Assembly: GCA_028283605.1 (NCBI GenBank)
Contig: JAPWKH010000001.1
Location: 22,888-86,887 of the forward strand
Direction: 5' to 3'
DNA length: 64,000 nt
From: Arachidicoccus sp.
GTDB taxonomy: Bacteria; Bacteroidota; Bacteroidia; Chitinophagales; Chitinophagaceae
The notes under the pieces were generated by a model. That model did not search any database. It saw only the letters and a list, made by a program, of their open reading frames with translations, and was not told where the DNA came from. Positions 1-10,365 of the stretch are shown piece after piece (the first letter of the stretch is position 1; each line of letters begins with the position of its first letter). The position numbers and the translations under genes were made by a program.

Positions 1-763
<763 letters not shown>

Positions 764-916
764 AAAATACTGACAGATTTTTAGTCCACTATTAGTGGCG
801 AACTGCAGTAGTCTAAAGTAATTGAGACAGTGATTATGTTTTAAGAATAATTCTAAAACTGTAAGTGAAAATGTAACTAAAAATAAATATTTACAATAAA
901 TTATAAATATTATTTG

Positions 917-988
917 TGGTCTCGACAGGAATCGAACCTGTATCCGGAGCTTCGGAAACTCATATACTATCCATTGTACTACGAGACC
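917..988 (-). tRNA. tRNA-Arg (anticodon CCG)
   Basis: On the minus strand the sequence folds as a tRNA. A 7-bp acceptor stem (GGTCTCG with CGAGACC) is followed by a D arm with GG in the loop, an anticodon arm with loop TTCCGAA, and a T arm ACAGG-TTCGAAT-CCTGT. The anticodon CCG (plus-strand 953-955) reads the Arg codon CGG. The top pair of the anticodon stem is a mismatch. No CCA is encoded. It stands alone between the IS3 remnant and pepT. Confidence 0.93.
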
Positions 989-1019
989 TTCGGGTGCAAA
1001 TATAATTGCTATTTCACAA

Positions 1020-2264
1020 TTAAGATTTTTCTTCCCAAACTTGTACAAGATTTATCAACACTTCTACGGATTTTTCCATGTCTTCTTGGGCAATCCATTC
1101 ATGTTTACTATGAATTGCCTGCATACCTGTAAAAATATTCGCGCAAGGCAATCCCATATAACTTAAACGGCTTCCGTCTGTGCCGCCACGAATAGGTTCA
1201 TTGCGCAAAACCAAACCACTTCTTTCATAAGCCAGCTGTACATTTTCGGCAACTTGCGGGTAATTTATCAATACATCTTTCATATTGCGGTATTGCTCTT
1301 TTACAGCAAATTCCATTGTAACGCCGGGATATTTATCGATAATGATTTGAGCAATATTTTTTAATCTCTCTTCATGCTTTGTAAGCATATCAGTAACAAA
1401 ATCCCTTACTATAAAATCAATACTTGCTTTTTCTGCAATGCCCGAAATTTTTACAGGGTGAACAAATCCCTCTCTGCCATTCGTTGTTTCAGGGCTCCAT
1501 TCATTCTTTGGCAATGCATCTAAAATCTCGCCAGCAATTTTTATCGCATTAATCAATTTCCCCTTTGCATATCCTGGATGTGCTATCACGCCATTAATCG
1601 TAATAATCGCTGCATCGGCGCTAAAAGTTTCATCTTCGTACGTCCCGCATTCTCCACCATCTAAAGTATAGCCAAAATCTGCGCCCAATTTTTTCATGTC
1701 AAGTTTTTCCGTACCGCGACCGGTTTCTTCATCAGGTGTAAATAAAATTTTTATTTCGCCGTGCAAAATTTCTTTATGCTGTTGAAGATAATTTGCCAAG
1801 TCCATGATAATGGCAACGCCGCTTTTATCGTCAGCGCCGAGCAATGTTTTTCCGCTTGCGGTGATAATATTTTTACCGATAAAGTTTTTTAAATAAGGAT
1901 ATTTTTCTGTTGTAATAATTTGTGTTTCATCATCAGGAAGAATTATTTCCTGTCCGCTGAAATGCTGATGAATAATGGGTTTTACATTTGTTCCCGAACA
2001 ATCAGGCGCAGTATCTACATGTGAACAAAAACAAATAACCGGAACATTTTTTTTACTGGTGGATGGAACGGTTGCATATACGTAACCATGCACATCAACG
2101 TGTGCATCCTTCAAACCGATTTGCTGTAATTCATCTACTAATAAGTTGCTTAAAATTTTTTGTTTCTCCGTTGATGGAAACGATGTGCTCTCGGGATTAC
2201 TTTGCGTATCGATTTGTACATATCTCAAAAATCTTTCTGTAACAGTATATTGATAATTATTCAT
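1020..2264 (-). CDS. pepT: Peptidase T (tripeptide aminopeptidase)
   Basis: Cytoplasmic M20-family di-zinc peptidase that removes the N-terminal residue of tripeptides. The 414-aa length is normal for PepT. Metal and catalytic signatures are visible in order: SHVDTAPD (His82, Asp84), GADDKSG (Asp145), PDEETG (Glu179/Glu180), LDGGE (Asp202) and a C-terminal HSKHEW block. The start ATG lies 10 bases after the stop of hisB on the same strand, so the two are probably co-transcribed, although they share no pathway. No anomalies. Confidence 0.95.
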   Translation of the reverse strand: MNNYQYTVTERFLRYVQIDTQSNPESTSFPSTEKQKILSNLLVDELQQIGLKDAHVDVHGYVYATVPSTSKKNVPVICFCSHVDTAPDCSGTNVKPIIHQHFSGQEIILPDDETQIITTEKYPYLKNFIGKNIITASGKTLLGADDKSGVAIIMDLANYLQQHKEILHGEIKILFTPDEETGRGTEKLDMKKLGADFGYTLDGGECGTYEDETFSADAAIITINGVIAHPGYAKGKLINAIKIAGEILDALPKNEWSPETTNGREGFVHPVKISGIAEKASIDFIVRDFVTDMLTKHEERLKNIAQIIIDKYPGVTMEFAVKEQYRNMKDVLINYPQVAENVQLAYERSGLVLRNEPIRGGTDGSRLSYMGLPCANIFTGMQAIHSKHEWIAQEDMEKSVEVLINLVQVWEEKS

Positions 2265-2274
2265 TCTTATTTAT

Positions 2275-3412
2275 TTATAAAACACCTTTTGTACTTGGCA
2301 GCGCATCGCTCAGCGGATCGCGCTTCACAGCCATTTTAATAGCTTTCGCAAATGCTTTAAAAATAGCTTCTATTTTATGATGTTCATTATCTCCTTTGCA
2401 TTCTATATTCAAATTGCATTTTGCCGCATCGCTGAATGATTTAAAGAAATGAAAGAACATTTCCGTAGGCATATCGCCCACTTTCTCGCGCTTAAATTCT
2501 GTATTCCAAACAATCCAGTTTCTTCCTCCGAAGTCTATCAATACTTTTGCTTCGGCTTCATCCATCGGCAACGCAAAGCCATAACGTTCCATGCCGCGTT
2601 TATCAACTAAAACTTTTGCAAACGCTTCTCCTAAAGCAATGCCTGTATCTTCAATCGTATGATGTTCGTCAATATGCAAATCGCCTTGTGTAACGATGGA
2701 TAAATCAATATTTCCATGTCTTGCAATTTGTTCCAGCATATGATCGAAGAAGCCTAAACCCGTATGAATATTGGCTTTTCCGGTTCCGTCCAAATTTAAG
2801 ATCAACCGAAATTTTTGTTTCGTTCGTATTGCGCTCATGATGTACAGTACGTGTTTTTAATTTTAAAAATTCATATATCTGTTTCCATGATTTTGTTTCC
2901 AAAGCGATGGATTCTTTCAAGCTTTCTATATCATTGATTTCGCTTGCGCCAAGTGTTTCATCATTATTCAGCCATATCGCTTTGCTGCCTAAGTTTTTGG
3001 CTAATTGTACATCCGTAACTCTGTCGCCGATTACATAAGAATTTGGTAAATCATAATCAGGATTATTAATATAATTCGTCAGCAAGGCAGTTCCGGGTTT
3101 TCGTGTTGGCAAATTATCCTTTTTAAAAGTTTTATCTATAAGAATGTTTGAAAAAGAGATGCCTTCATTTTTTAAAGTATTAAGGATGAAATTTTGCACA
3201 GGCCAAAAAGTTTCTTCAGGAAAAGATTCTGTTCCCAAACCATCTTGATTGCTTACCATGATCAGTTCGAAATCGAGTTCCTCTGCAATGCGCGATAAAT
3301 ATTGAAACACTTCAGGATAAAATTCGAGTTTCTCAAAACTGTCTATTTGATAAGTAGGCGGAGCTTCATTAATAATGGTACCGTCCCGGTCTATAAAAAG
3401 AATTGACTTCAT
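2275..3412 (-). CDS. hisB: Bifunctional histidinol-phosphatase / imidazoleglycerol-phosphate dehydratase, frameshifted
   Basis: Two steps of histidine synthesis in one protein. The N-terminal HAD phosphatase begins [19 protein letters not shown] and carries NQDGLGT and [12 protein letters not shown]. The C-terminal dehydratase has [18 protein letters not shown], the metal motif [11 protein letters not shown] and the second motif [13 protein letters not shown]. The halves are in different frames. Phosphatase-frame codons continue as the dehydratase's own N-terminus ([12 protein letters not shown]) until an AAATTT run at 2792-2797, after which the other frame takes over at NLDGTG. Removing one base restores a continuous protein of about 378 aa, the usual size of bifunctional HisB. 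A consensus error or a recent mutation is likelier than two separate genes, because the dehydratase ORF alone lacks the RNTNET motif. A -7-like TATCTTTG (plus strand 3441-3448) lies upstream. Confidence 0.92.
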
Positions 3413-3553
3413 GTATGCGTATAATTTTTTATAATATTTTCAAAGATATTCAATTGTACATAATTAAATTCTTTGTAAGACTTATCTTCCATGTTATTAT
3501 CTTTAATGCTCCTTTTTGTTATGTACTATTTAAGAATATCAATGAACCTGATT

Positions 3554-5179
3554 ATGAAAAAATTAAATTTAAGTTGTCTGTTTATTTTATTTGCAATCTT
3601 ATCATTTGCTCAGTTGCAAAGGCCAAAACTTGTTGTAGGCATTGTGGTAGATCAAATGCGCTGGGATTATTTGTACCGGTATTACAATAAATTCGGGAAT
3701 GATGGATTCAAGCGATTAATAGGAGAAGGATTCAGCTGTGGTAATACATTGATAAATTATCTTCCATCATATACAGCGGTTGGCCATACAACTATTTTTA
3801 CCGGTTCTGTTCCTTCAATAGATGGTATTGCAGGCAACGATTGGCGCATTCAGTCCACAGGAAAAGAAACTTATTGTACTGATGACTCAACTGTATCAAC
3901 AATAGGAGCAGCGGGCAATGCAGGTAAAATGTCGCCACGCAATTTATGGGTTACGACTGTTACGGATGAGCTTCGCCTGGCTACAAATTTTCAATCTAAA
4001 GTAATAGGAGTATCATTAAAAGACAGGGCTTCCATTCTCCCTGCGGGACACAATCCTACAGGAGCTTATTGGCTGGATGATGCTTCTGGAAATTTTATCA
4101 CAAGTTCTTATTACAGAAAAGATTTGCCCGAATGGGTAGGCAATTTTAATGCAGATAAACATATAGACAAACTGATTTCAAACGGCTGGAATACATTGTT
4201 GCCAATTGATCAATATACAGAAAGTACAGTAGATGATGCAGCTTGGGAAGGGAAATATAAAAATGTATCGGCTCCTGTATTTCCTTATGATTTAAAGAAA
4301 ATTTATGCAGGCAATAAAGGAAGTTTACGTGCTACACCATTTGGAAATACACTTACTTTACAATTCGCTGAAGCTGCTGTTGAAGGCGAAAAATTAGGTC
4401 AGGGAAATCAGACGGATTTTCTTACGATTAACTGCGCATCGACCGATTATGCCGGCCACCAATTTGGCCCTAATGCCATTGAAGTGGAAGATGTATATTT
4501 AAGACTGGATAAAGATTTGGGAAACTTTTTTAATTATTTGGATAATAAAGTAGGCAAAGGAAATTACATGATATTTCTTTCTGCCGATCATGGAGGCGCA
4601 CATTCCGAAGGCTTCATGGAAGCAAATAAAATGCCAACCGGCTTCTCAAATAATCTTAAGGCTGATTTAAATCATTTTCTGAAAAGCAAATTTGGGGAAG
4701 AAAAATTGGTATTAGGCATAGAGAATGATGCTGTATCTTTTGATAATAATTTAATTAAAACAAAAGGATTGGATAAAGCGAAGATTAAAGAAGCCGCTAT
4801 TGATTTTTTGCAACAGCAACCTTCCGTTTTATATGCCGTAGATAATGAGAAAGCAGCAACTGCGACTGTGCCGCAACCGATCCGAGAGATGATCGTAAAC
4901 GGATATAATCGTCAAAGAACGGGCGATATAAAAATTATTCTTCAATCGGGATTTTTGCCCGGCGGCTATAAAACCGGCACTACACACGGCTTGTGGAATC
5001 CTTATGATACGCACATTCCATTGCTTTTTTACGGATGGAAAATTCCACATGGCGAAAGCAATGAAACCGTTTATATGACAGATATTGCGCCTACAGTTGC
5101 CGCACTGCTTCATATACAAATCCCGAGCGGGTGTATCGGCAAACCAATTGTTGCCATTACCAATAAAGTAAATAACTAA
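3554..5179 (+). CDS. PafA-type alkaline phosphatase family protein, copy 1
   Basis: Secreted phosphomonoesterase of the alkaline phosphatase superfamily, likely periplasmic and active on phosphate esters. The start at 3554 (MKKLNLS...) gives a clean Sec signal peptide ending SFAQ; ATGs at 3491 and 3542 are also in frame but would lengthen the signal region awkwardly. Family residues are present: VVGIVVDQMRWD (metal Asp), the Thr nucleophile in YTAVGHT, GNDW (Asn), KDRASILPAGH (the Lys and Arg that mark PafA enzymes), STDYAGH, SADHGG and TGTTHG (metal ligands). It is followed after 86 bp by a paralogue, and the last 182 bp of the two genes are almost identical. Confidence 0.9.
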   Translation: MKKLNLSCLFILFAILSFAQLQRPKLVVGIVVDQMRWDYLYRYYNKFGNDGFKRLIGEGFSCGNTLINYLPSYTAVGHTTIFTGSVPSIDGIAGNDWRIQSTGKETYCTDDSTVSTIGAAGNAGKMSPRNLWVTTVTDELRLATNFQSKVIGVSLKDRASILPAGHNPTGAYWLDDASGNFITSSYYRKDLPEWVGNFNADKHIDKLISNGWNTLLPIDQYTESTVDDAAWEGKYKNVSAPVFPYDLKKIYAGNKGSLRATPFGNTLTLQFAEAAVEGEKLGQGNQTDFLTINCASTDYAGHQFGPNAIEVEDVYLRLDKDLGNFFNYLDNKVGKGNYMIFLSADHGGAHSEGFMEANKMPTGFSNNLKADLNHFLKSKFGEEKLVLGIENDAVSFDNNLIKTKGLDKAKIKEAAIDFLQQQPSVLYAVDNEKAATATVPQPIREMIVNGYNRQRTGDIKIILQSGFLPGGYKTGTTHGLWNPYDTHIPLLFYGWKIPHGESNETVYMTDIAPTVAALLHIQIPSGCIGKPIVAITNKVNN

Positions 5180-5265
5180 ACTACACCAGACTTTACTATT
5201 TCTTAATATACAGCGTTTTGAATTATTCTACCTTGCCGTTTAATTTATTTTAAACAGCATCTGGT

Positions 5266-6915
5266 ATGAAGAAGGTTTGTTTATTCTTTTTGTCATCAAT
5301 TATTTTGTTATTTTCTTGTCATCAAAAACAGTCTCAGCTTCCACGTCCGAAATTGGTTATAGGCATTGTTATAGATCAAATGCGCTGGGATTATTTATAC
5401 AGGTATTACGATAAATACGGTAATACCGGGTTTAAGCGATTGCTGAAACATGGCTTTAGTTGCAGCAATACTTTGATTAATCATTTGCCCTCACAAACTG
5501 CCGTTGGGCATTCGACTATTTTTTCCGGATCGATTCCTTCAATAGATGGCATTGCCGGCAACGATTGGATTGATCAGAAAACAAGGCAAAGAATTTATTG
5601 TACAGATGATTCTACGGTAGTAAGCGTAGGCGCTGCAAGCATTGATGGTAAAATGTCGCCGCGCAATTTATGGGTCACTACTGTTACAGATGAGTTGCGG
5701 CTTGCAACCAATTTTCAATCGAAAGTAATTGGTGTATCACTGAAAGACAGAGCCTCAATTTTACCTGCCGGGCATACGGCAAATGGCGCATTTTGGTTCG
5801 ATGATGAATCAGCCGGTTTTATCACGAGTTCTTACTATATGCAGAAATTACCGAAATGGGTAAATGATTTTAATAAAGAAAAGAACGTAGATAAATTTTT
5901 GAAAGATGGATGGAATACATTGTATCCGATTAAAGATTATACCGAAAGTACCGGCGATAATGAAAGCTGGGAAGGAATGCTGAAAGGCGCACAAAAGCCA
6001 ACCTTTTCTTTTAATTTAAAAACAGCATATGCTGCCGATAAGAGCAGTTTCAGGAATACGCCTTTTGGCAATACACTTACATTACAATTTGCTAAAGCTG
6101 CAATAGAAGGCGAGGAATTGGGGCAACGGGATGCTACCGATTTTCTTACCATTAATTGCGCATCTACCGATTATGTAGGACACATGACGGGAACTAATTC
6201 TATAGAAATAGAAGATACTTATTTGAGGTTTGATAAGGATTTGGGCGATTTTTTATCTTATCTCGACAGTAAAGTCGGTACAGACAATTATCTCTTATTT
6301 ATTTCGGCAGATCATGGAGCTTCCCAATCCGAAGGCTTCCTTCAGGTAAATAATATTCCTTCCGGTTTATTCGATGAAAACAGCGAATTCGAAAGATATA
6401 AAATCAACAATGCATTAAAGCAAAAATTTAATACGGATAGTTTAGCAATAGGAATAGATGATGATGAAGTATCGTTTGATGAACGTCGGATAGATTCTCT
6501 GAAACTTGATAAACAGCAAATAAAGCAAACTGCAATTAATTTCCTTGAAGGCCAGGACGGTATTTTATATGCAGTTGATGAAGAGCACGCTGCAACGGCG
6601 CCGATACCGCAACGGATCCGTGATATGATTATTAACGGATATTGTAAGCAAAGAAGCGGTGAAGTAAAAATAATATTTCAGGCAAATTGGCTGCCGGATG
6701 AATATAAAACCGGAACAACGCATAGCGCATGGAATCCTTATGATACGCACATTCCATTGCTTTTTTACGGATGGAAAATTCCGCATGGCGAAAGCAATGA
6801 AACCGTTTATATGACAGATATTGCGCCAACAGTTGCCGCACTGCTTCACATCCAAATGCCGAGTGGGTGCATCGGAAAACCAATTGTTGCCATTACCGAT
6901 AAAGTAAATAAATAG
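5266..6915 (+). CDS. PafA-type alkaline phosphatase family lipoprotein, copy 2
   Basis: Tandem paralogue of the preceding gene with the same catalytic set: VIGIVIDQMRWD, QTAVGHS with the Thr nucleophile, GNDW, KDRASILPAGH, STDYVGH, SADHGA and TGTTHS. The N-terminus differs: MKKVCLFFLSSIILLFSC has a lipobox-like LFSC, so this copy is probably a membrane-anchored lipoprotein while copy 1 is soluble. A terminator follows at 6971. Both copies may scavenge phosphate; splitting the same activity between a soluble and an anchored enzyme is an inference. Confidence 0.9.
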   Translation: MKKVCLFFLSSIILLFSCHQKQSQLPRPKLVIGIVIDQMRWDYLYRYYDKYGNTGFKRLLKHGFSCSNTLINHLPSQTAVGHSTIFSGSIPSIDGIAGNDWIDQKTRQRIYCTDDSTVVSVGAASIDGKMSPRNLWVTTVTDELRLATNFQSKVIGVSLKDRASILPAGHTANGAFWFDDESAGFITSSYYMQKLPKWVNDFNKEKNVDKFLKDGWNTLYPIKDYTESTGDNESWEGMLKGAQKPTFSFNLKTAYAADKSSFRNTPFGNTLTLQFAKAAIEGEELGQRDATDFLTINCASTDYVGHMTGTNSIEIEDTYLRFDKDLGDFLSYLDSKVGTDNYLLFISADHGASQSEGFLQVNNIPSGLFDENSEFERYKINNALKQKFNTDSLAIGIDDDEVSFDERRIDSLKLDKQQIKQTAINFLEGQDGILYAVDEEHAATAPIPQRIRDMIINGYCKQRSGEVKIIFQANWLPDEYKTGTTHSAWNPYDTHIPLLFYGWKIPHGESNETVYMTDIAPTVAALLHIQMPSGCIGKPIVAITDKVNK

Positions 6916-6970
6916 TCACTTCATCGGAACGACTTTATAAGTAATTGCATACTTCCTAAATTTTATTTTC

Positions 6971-6999
6971 GCCGTCTTTGAAAGAAGACGGCATTTTTT
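6971..6999 (+). terminator. Rho-independent terminator after the phosphatase pair
   Basis: An 8-bp perfect stem GCCGTCTT/AAGACGGC with a six-base loop is followed by ATTTTTTATTT. It lies 56 bases after the second phosphatase. Confidence 0.85.
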
Positions 7000-7019
7000 A
7001 TTTCAAACACAATATTCCT

Positions 7020-7027
7020 TACATTTG
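7020..7027 (+). promoter_or_regulatory. Bacteroidota -7 element for the AI-2E family gene
   Basis: TACATTTG matches the Bacteroidota TAnnTTTG consensus and lies 31 bases before the ATG at 7059, just after the upstream terminator. No clear -33 TTG at the usual distance. Confidence 0.5.
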
Positions 7028-7058
7028 TATATAGCTAACCTTTTAAACATATATCAAT

Positions 7059-8180
7059 ATGGGATTGTTCCATTTTGAAAAAACACGAGATAACAACAAC
7101 CGTCATTATCCGTTTTTTATTAAAGCGCCTTTAATCATTATTGGATTATATCTTTTCTTTTATATCCTGTATTTGTTGCAAGATATTTTAATGCCGTTTG
7201 CTTTTGCGGCGTTGGTTGCAGTATTGCTTAATCCGGTTTATAATTTTTTATTAAAGAAAAAAATAAATAAAATAATCTCGATTATCCTGGTAATACTCCT
7301 CGCAGTAATTGTAGTTGCCGGTTTATTCTTTTTCCTGTCTTCACAAATTATGCAGTTCGATGAAATGATTCCGCAGCTGAAACAAAAATCTTTATCTCTT
7401 TTTCATCAGCTGCAAACATGGCTCTCAGAAAGGTTTGGCGTATCTACAGAGAAGCAAATGAAAATGGTAAATGAAGCGGTCAATAACAGCAAAGCCGTTA
7501 TAGGACAAACTATCAATACTGTTTTCGGCATACTGAGTTATTTTGTATTGATTCCGTTGTATGTATTTTTATTATTGTTTTATAAGCCGCTTCTCTTAAA
7601 CTTTATGTACGAAGTTTTTGAAGATGATGATTCAAGTAGAGTGGAAGAAATTTTGCAGGAAACAAAATCAGCTATTCAAAGCTATATCGTTGGTTTGCTG
7701 ATAGAAACCTGTATTGTTGCGGTATTGAATAGCGTTGCGCTGTTGATATTGGGCGTAAAATATGCAATACTTTTGGGCACAATCGGAGCATTGCTCAACT
7801 TAGTTCCTTATTTGGGCGGCATAATTGCTATTGCGCTTCCGGTGCTTATTTCCATAGCTACAAAAGATGGTTTTTCTACACCAATATTAATTGTAGCGGC
7901 ATACATGCTGATCCAGTTTATAGATAATAATATTCTGGTGCCGAGAATAGTTTCTTCCAAAGTATCTGTTAATGCTTTAATGTCCGTCATCATTGTATTG
8001 CTGGGCGGAACTTTGTGGGGCGTAAGCGGGATGTTTTTATCTATACCTTTTGTTGCAGTTCTTAAAATAATTTTTGACAGGATCGACGGACTGAAACCTT
8101 GGGGAAAATTATTAGGCGATAAACTGCCCGAATATATCCCCGCAAAAGTAGCAAATGCAAGAGAGTTTGAGCAAGAATAA
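7059..8180 (+). CDS. AI-2E family transporter (PF01594-type membrane protein)
   Basis: Integral membrane protein of 373 aa with the family's pattern: hydrophobic segments near residues 20-60 and 70-95, a soluble region with amphipathic helices (about 100-150), then hydrophobic stretches to about 345. Family-like sequences include VPYLGGIIAIALPV and IQFIDNNILVPRIVS near residues 250-300. Members export small molecules or act as Na+/H+ antiporters, and the substrate here cannot be told from sequence. The stop is 11 bases before the FAD oxidoreductase gene, so they may be one transcript. Confidence 0.88.
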   Translation: MGLFHFEKTRDNNNRHYPFFIKAPLIIIGLYLFFYILYLLQDILMPFAFAALVAVLLNPVYNFLLKKKINKIISIILVILLAVIVVAGLFFFLSSQIMQFDEMIPQLKQKSLSLFHQLQTWLSERFGVSTEKQMKMVNEAVNNSKAVIGQTINTVFGILSYFVLIPLYVFLLLFYKPLLLNFMYEVFEDDDSSRVEEILQETKSAIQSYIVGLLIETCIVAVLNSVALLILGVKYAILLGTIGALLNLVPYLGGIIAIALPVLISIATKDGFSTPILIVAAYMLIQFIDNNILVPRIVSSKVSVNALMSVIIVLLGGTLWGVSGMFLSIPFVAVLKIIFDRIDGLKPWGKLLGDKLPEYIPAKVANAREFEQE

Positions 8181-8191
8181 AAAATAAACAG

Positions 8192-9395
8192 ATGAAACTA
8201 AAATCGAGCGAGCCTTTTTGGCTTGTTAAGAATGGCATATTACATTCATATCCTTCCCTGAAAGAAAACATAGAAACAGATGTATTAATAATTGGATCAG
8301 GTATTACCGGAAGCCTCATTGCGCATCAATGTATCAGAGACGGATATAAAACCACAATCATTGACCGGCGTGAAATTGCCAATGGAAGTACATCTGCAAC
8401 AACATCAATGCTGCAATACGAGATAGATGTGCCGCTGTATGAACTGATTGAAAAAGATAGGAGAGAAGGGCGCAGTAGAAAGTTACCGCGCTTGTTTTCG
8501 CTCCATTGATGATCTTGAAAAAATAGCAACGCAAATAAAATCAGGTTGCGGTTTTAAGAAGAAGGATTCTCTTTATTTCGCTGCACTCAAAAAAGATGTT
8601 GACGAATTGAAAAAAGAATTTGAAGCAAGAAAAAAATATGATTTTCCTGTTGAATGGATGGAAGCAGACGAGGTTAAAAACAAATATCTTATTGAGAATT
8701 CTTACGGCGGCATATTATCACACCAGGGAGGAAGTATTGATGCATATACGCTAGCTCATGATATTTTGTATTATAATTATAAAAGAGGTCTGAAGATATT
8801 TGATAAAACCAATGTACAACATACAGCGTATAAAAGAAACGAAGTTATTATTACAACAGAATATGGCAATACCATTAAAGCAAAAAAACTGATTTATTGT
8901 AATGGCTTTGAGAGCACGGAAATTATTAAAGAAAATTTTGTAAAACTGCTGTCTACATATGCCATAGTAGGTGAGCAAAAAAAAGAACAATCAATCTTAA
9001 ACGATACTTTGTTTTGGAATACGGCAGATCCGTATAATTATATGCGTACCACAGATGACGGGCGGCTGCTAATAGGAGGAGAAGATGAAGATTTCGTTAA
9101 TACAAAAAAACGTGATTCCTTATTAAATAAAAAAGCAAAAAAGTTAGAGGGGAAATTAAAGAAAATGTTGCCGGAATACAATTTCAGAACTGATTTTATT
9201 TGGGCCGGTACCTTTGGCGAAACGGAAGACGGGCTTCCGTATATTGGTGCACATAGCAATTTTCCGAATACATATTTTGTGCTGGGCTTTGGTGGAAATG
9301 GTATCACATTTTCAGTGATAGGAATGGAAATGATTTCCGCATTCTTAAAAAATAAAAAACATTTACTGACATCATATTTTAAATTCGGAAGATAA
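8192..9395 (+). CDS. FAD-dependent oxidoreductase (DAO family), frameshifted
   Basis: Flavoprotein of the D-amino-acid oxidase/glycine oxidase fold that would oxidise an amine substrate. The N-terminus has the Rossmann motif DVLIIGSGITGSLIA (residues about 29-43). The C-terminus has GEDEDF, WAGTFGETEDGLPYIG and FGGNGITFS. The frame breaks at an A5 run (8451-8455): with four A the protein reads on as LIEKIGEKGAVESYRACF and is about 400 aa, normal for the family. A homopolymer error is likely. The gene converges on a DUF3108 gene across an inverted-repeat element (9404-9526). Confidence 0.85.
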
Positions 9396-9403
9396 ATGAT
9401 TTA

Positions 9404-9526
9404 TAGAATAAAATAGATTGGTCTTATGTACAAATTCAGAATGCGTATAAAGTTCTTAAACGTCATTCTCGCGAAAGTGGGAATCTTTATTTTCGCTGCC
9501 GCGAAAATTCAAAGTATTTTATTCTA
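9404..9526. repeat. 123-bp intergenic element bounded by a perfect 12-bp inverted repeat
   Basis: TAGAATAAAATA (9404-9415) is mirrored by TATTTTATTCTA (9515-9526). Inside is a hairpin-like GTCATTCTCGCGAAAGTGGG stretch resembling dispersed intergenic sequence also seen near 50,260. It fills the space between two convergent genes and could terminate both, or be a small non-autonomous element. Confidence 0.55.
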
Positions 9527-9531
9527 AAAAA

Positions 9532-10338
9532 TTATTTTATCCTCGAACTTAACGGATACCGGAGATTACGATAATCGGTAAGATCAACTTTAATAGAGCC
9601 TACGGCAATTGGGCTTTCTACACGTAGCGGAATATGATTGGGGTCGTCACTTATCCAAAGGGTCATTTTTTCTCCGCCTTTAAACATTTCACCTTTAATA
9701 AGTAATGGTTTCAGTTTTATTGCATTAAACGTGCCGTATCTTGTTTTTACTGTTTCTTTGCCCATGTAGCGGATATAAAGATTATACAATTCATTGCTCA
9801 AGAACATTTTGAAAGGTATCTGCTCGTTAATTTTATATTTGCTGTAATCGAGGCTTCTGGCATTAAATACCGCGCTTATTACATCCTGCACACATTCCGG
9901 CATTTTATAAACGCCTTTGTTGGTTACTGCTGTATTGGTGGTTCTGTTAAATGCTATATCTTCATTTCTCTTATAGCTTCCTTCATGTACGCGTCGTACA
10001 AATTTTGCAGGTTGCATGGTGCTTGTATCTATGTAAGACTCATATCTGTCTTCTACTTTGAATATCCAGTTATAGGAAGAATTTGTAGTACCGATTGCCG
10101 TTATATGATATACCGGTTTGTCATTTAAAGTAGTCAATGAAGTATTTACAATGGCTGTGCCCGCTTTTACATATATACCCGCAACAGCATAATACACTGA
10201 TAGCGTCAATGATTCTCCTTCTTTAAAAGATGTATTGCGGATATTGCACAGCCCATCCGTTGGTTCTATTTGTCTGAATGAAGTCGCACAAAAAATCAGC
10301 AACAATAAAATTATTCTTTGCATGTTTCCACTTTTCAA
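9532..10338 (-). CDS. DUF3108 domain exported protein
   Basis: A 268-aa protein with an N-terminal hydrophobic signal (IILLLLIFCATSF) and a mature part resembling DUF3108: FKEGESLTLSVYYAVAGIYVKAG near residues 36-58, FKVEDRYESYID, and the C-terminal WISDDPNHIPLRVESPIAVGSIKVDLTDYR pattern. Family members are periplasmic or outer-membrane-associated beta-rich proteins of unproven function. It lies 27 bases downstream of a flippase-like gene on the same strand, so the two are likely one operon. Confidence 0.8.
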   Translation of the reverse strand: MKSGNMQRIILLLLIFCATSFRQIEPTDGLCNIRNTSFKEGESLTLSVYYAVAGIYVKAGTAIVNTSLTTLNDKPVYHITAIGTTNSSYNWIFKVEDRYESYIDTSTMQPAKFVRRVHEGSYKRNEDIAFNRTTNTAVTNKGVYKMPECVQDVISAVFNARSLDYSKYKINEQIPFKMFLSNELYNLYIRYMGKETVKTRYGTFNAIKLKPLLIKGEMFKGGEKMTLWISDDPNHIPLRVESPIAVGSIKVDLTDYRNLRYPLSSRIK

Positions 10339-10365
10339 TTGAAAAATAACAATTTCCTGATTATT

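Noticed and set aside
2705..3412. hisB as two independent genes or a programmed frameshift
   Set aside because: The dehydratase ORF alone lacks its RNTNET motif, the run is not a classical slippery heptamer, and many other genes here have similar indels.
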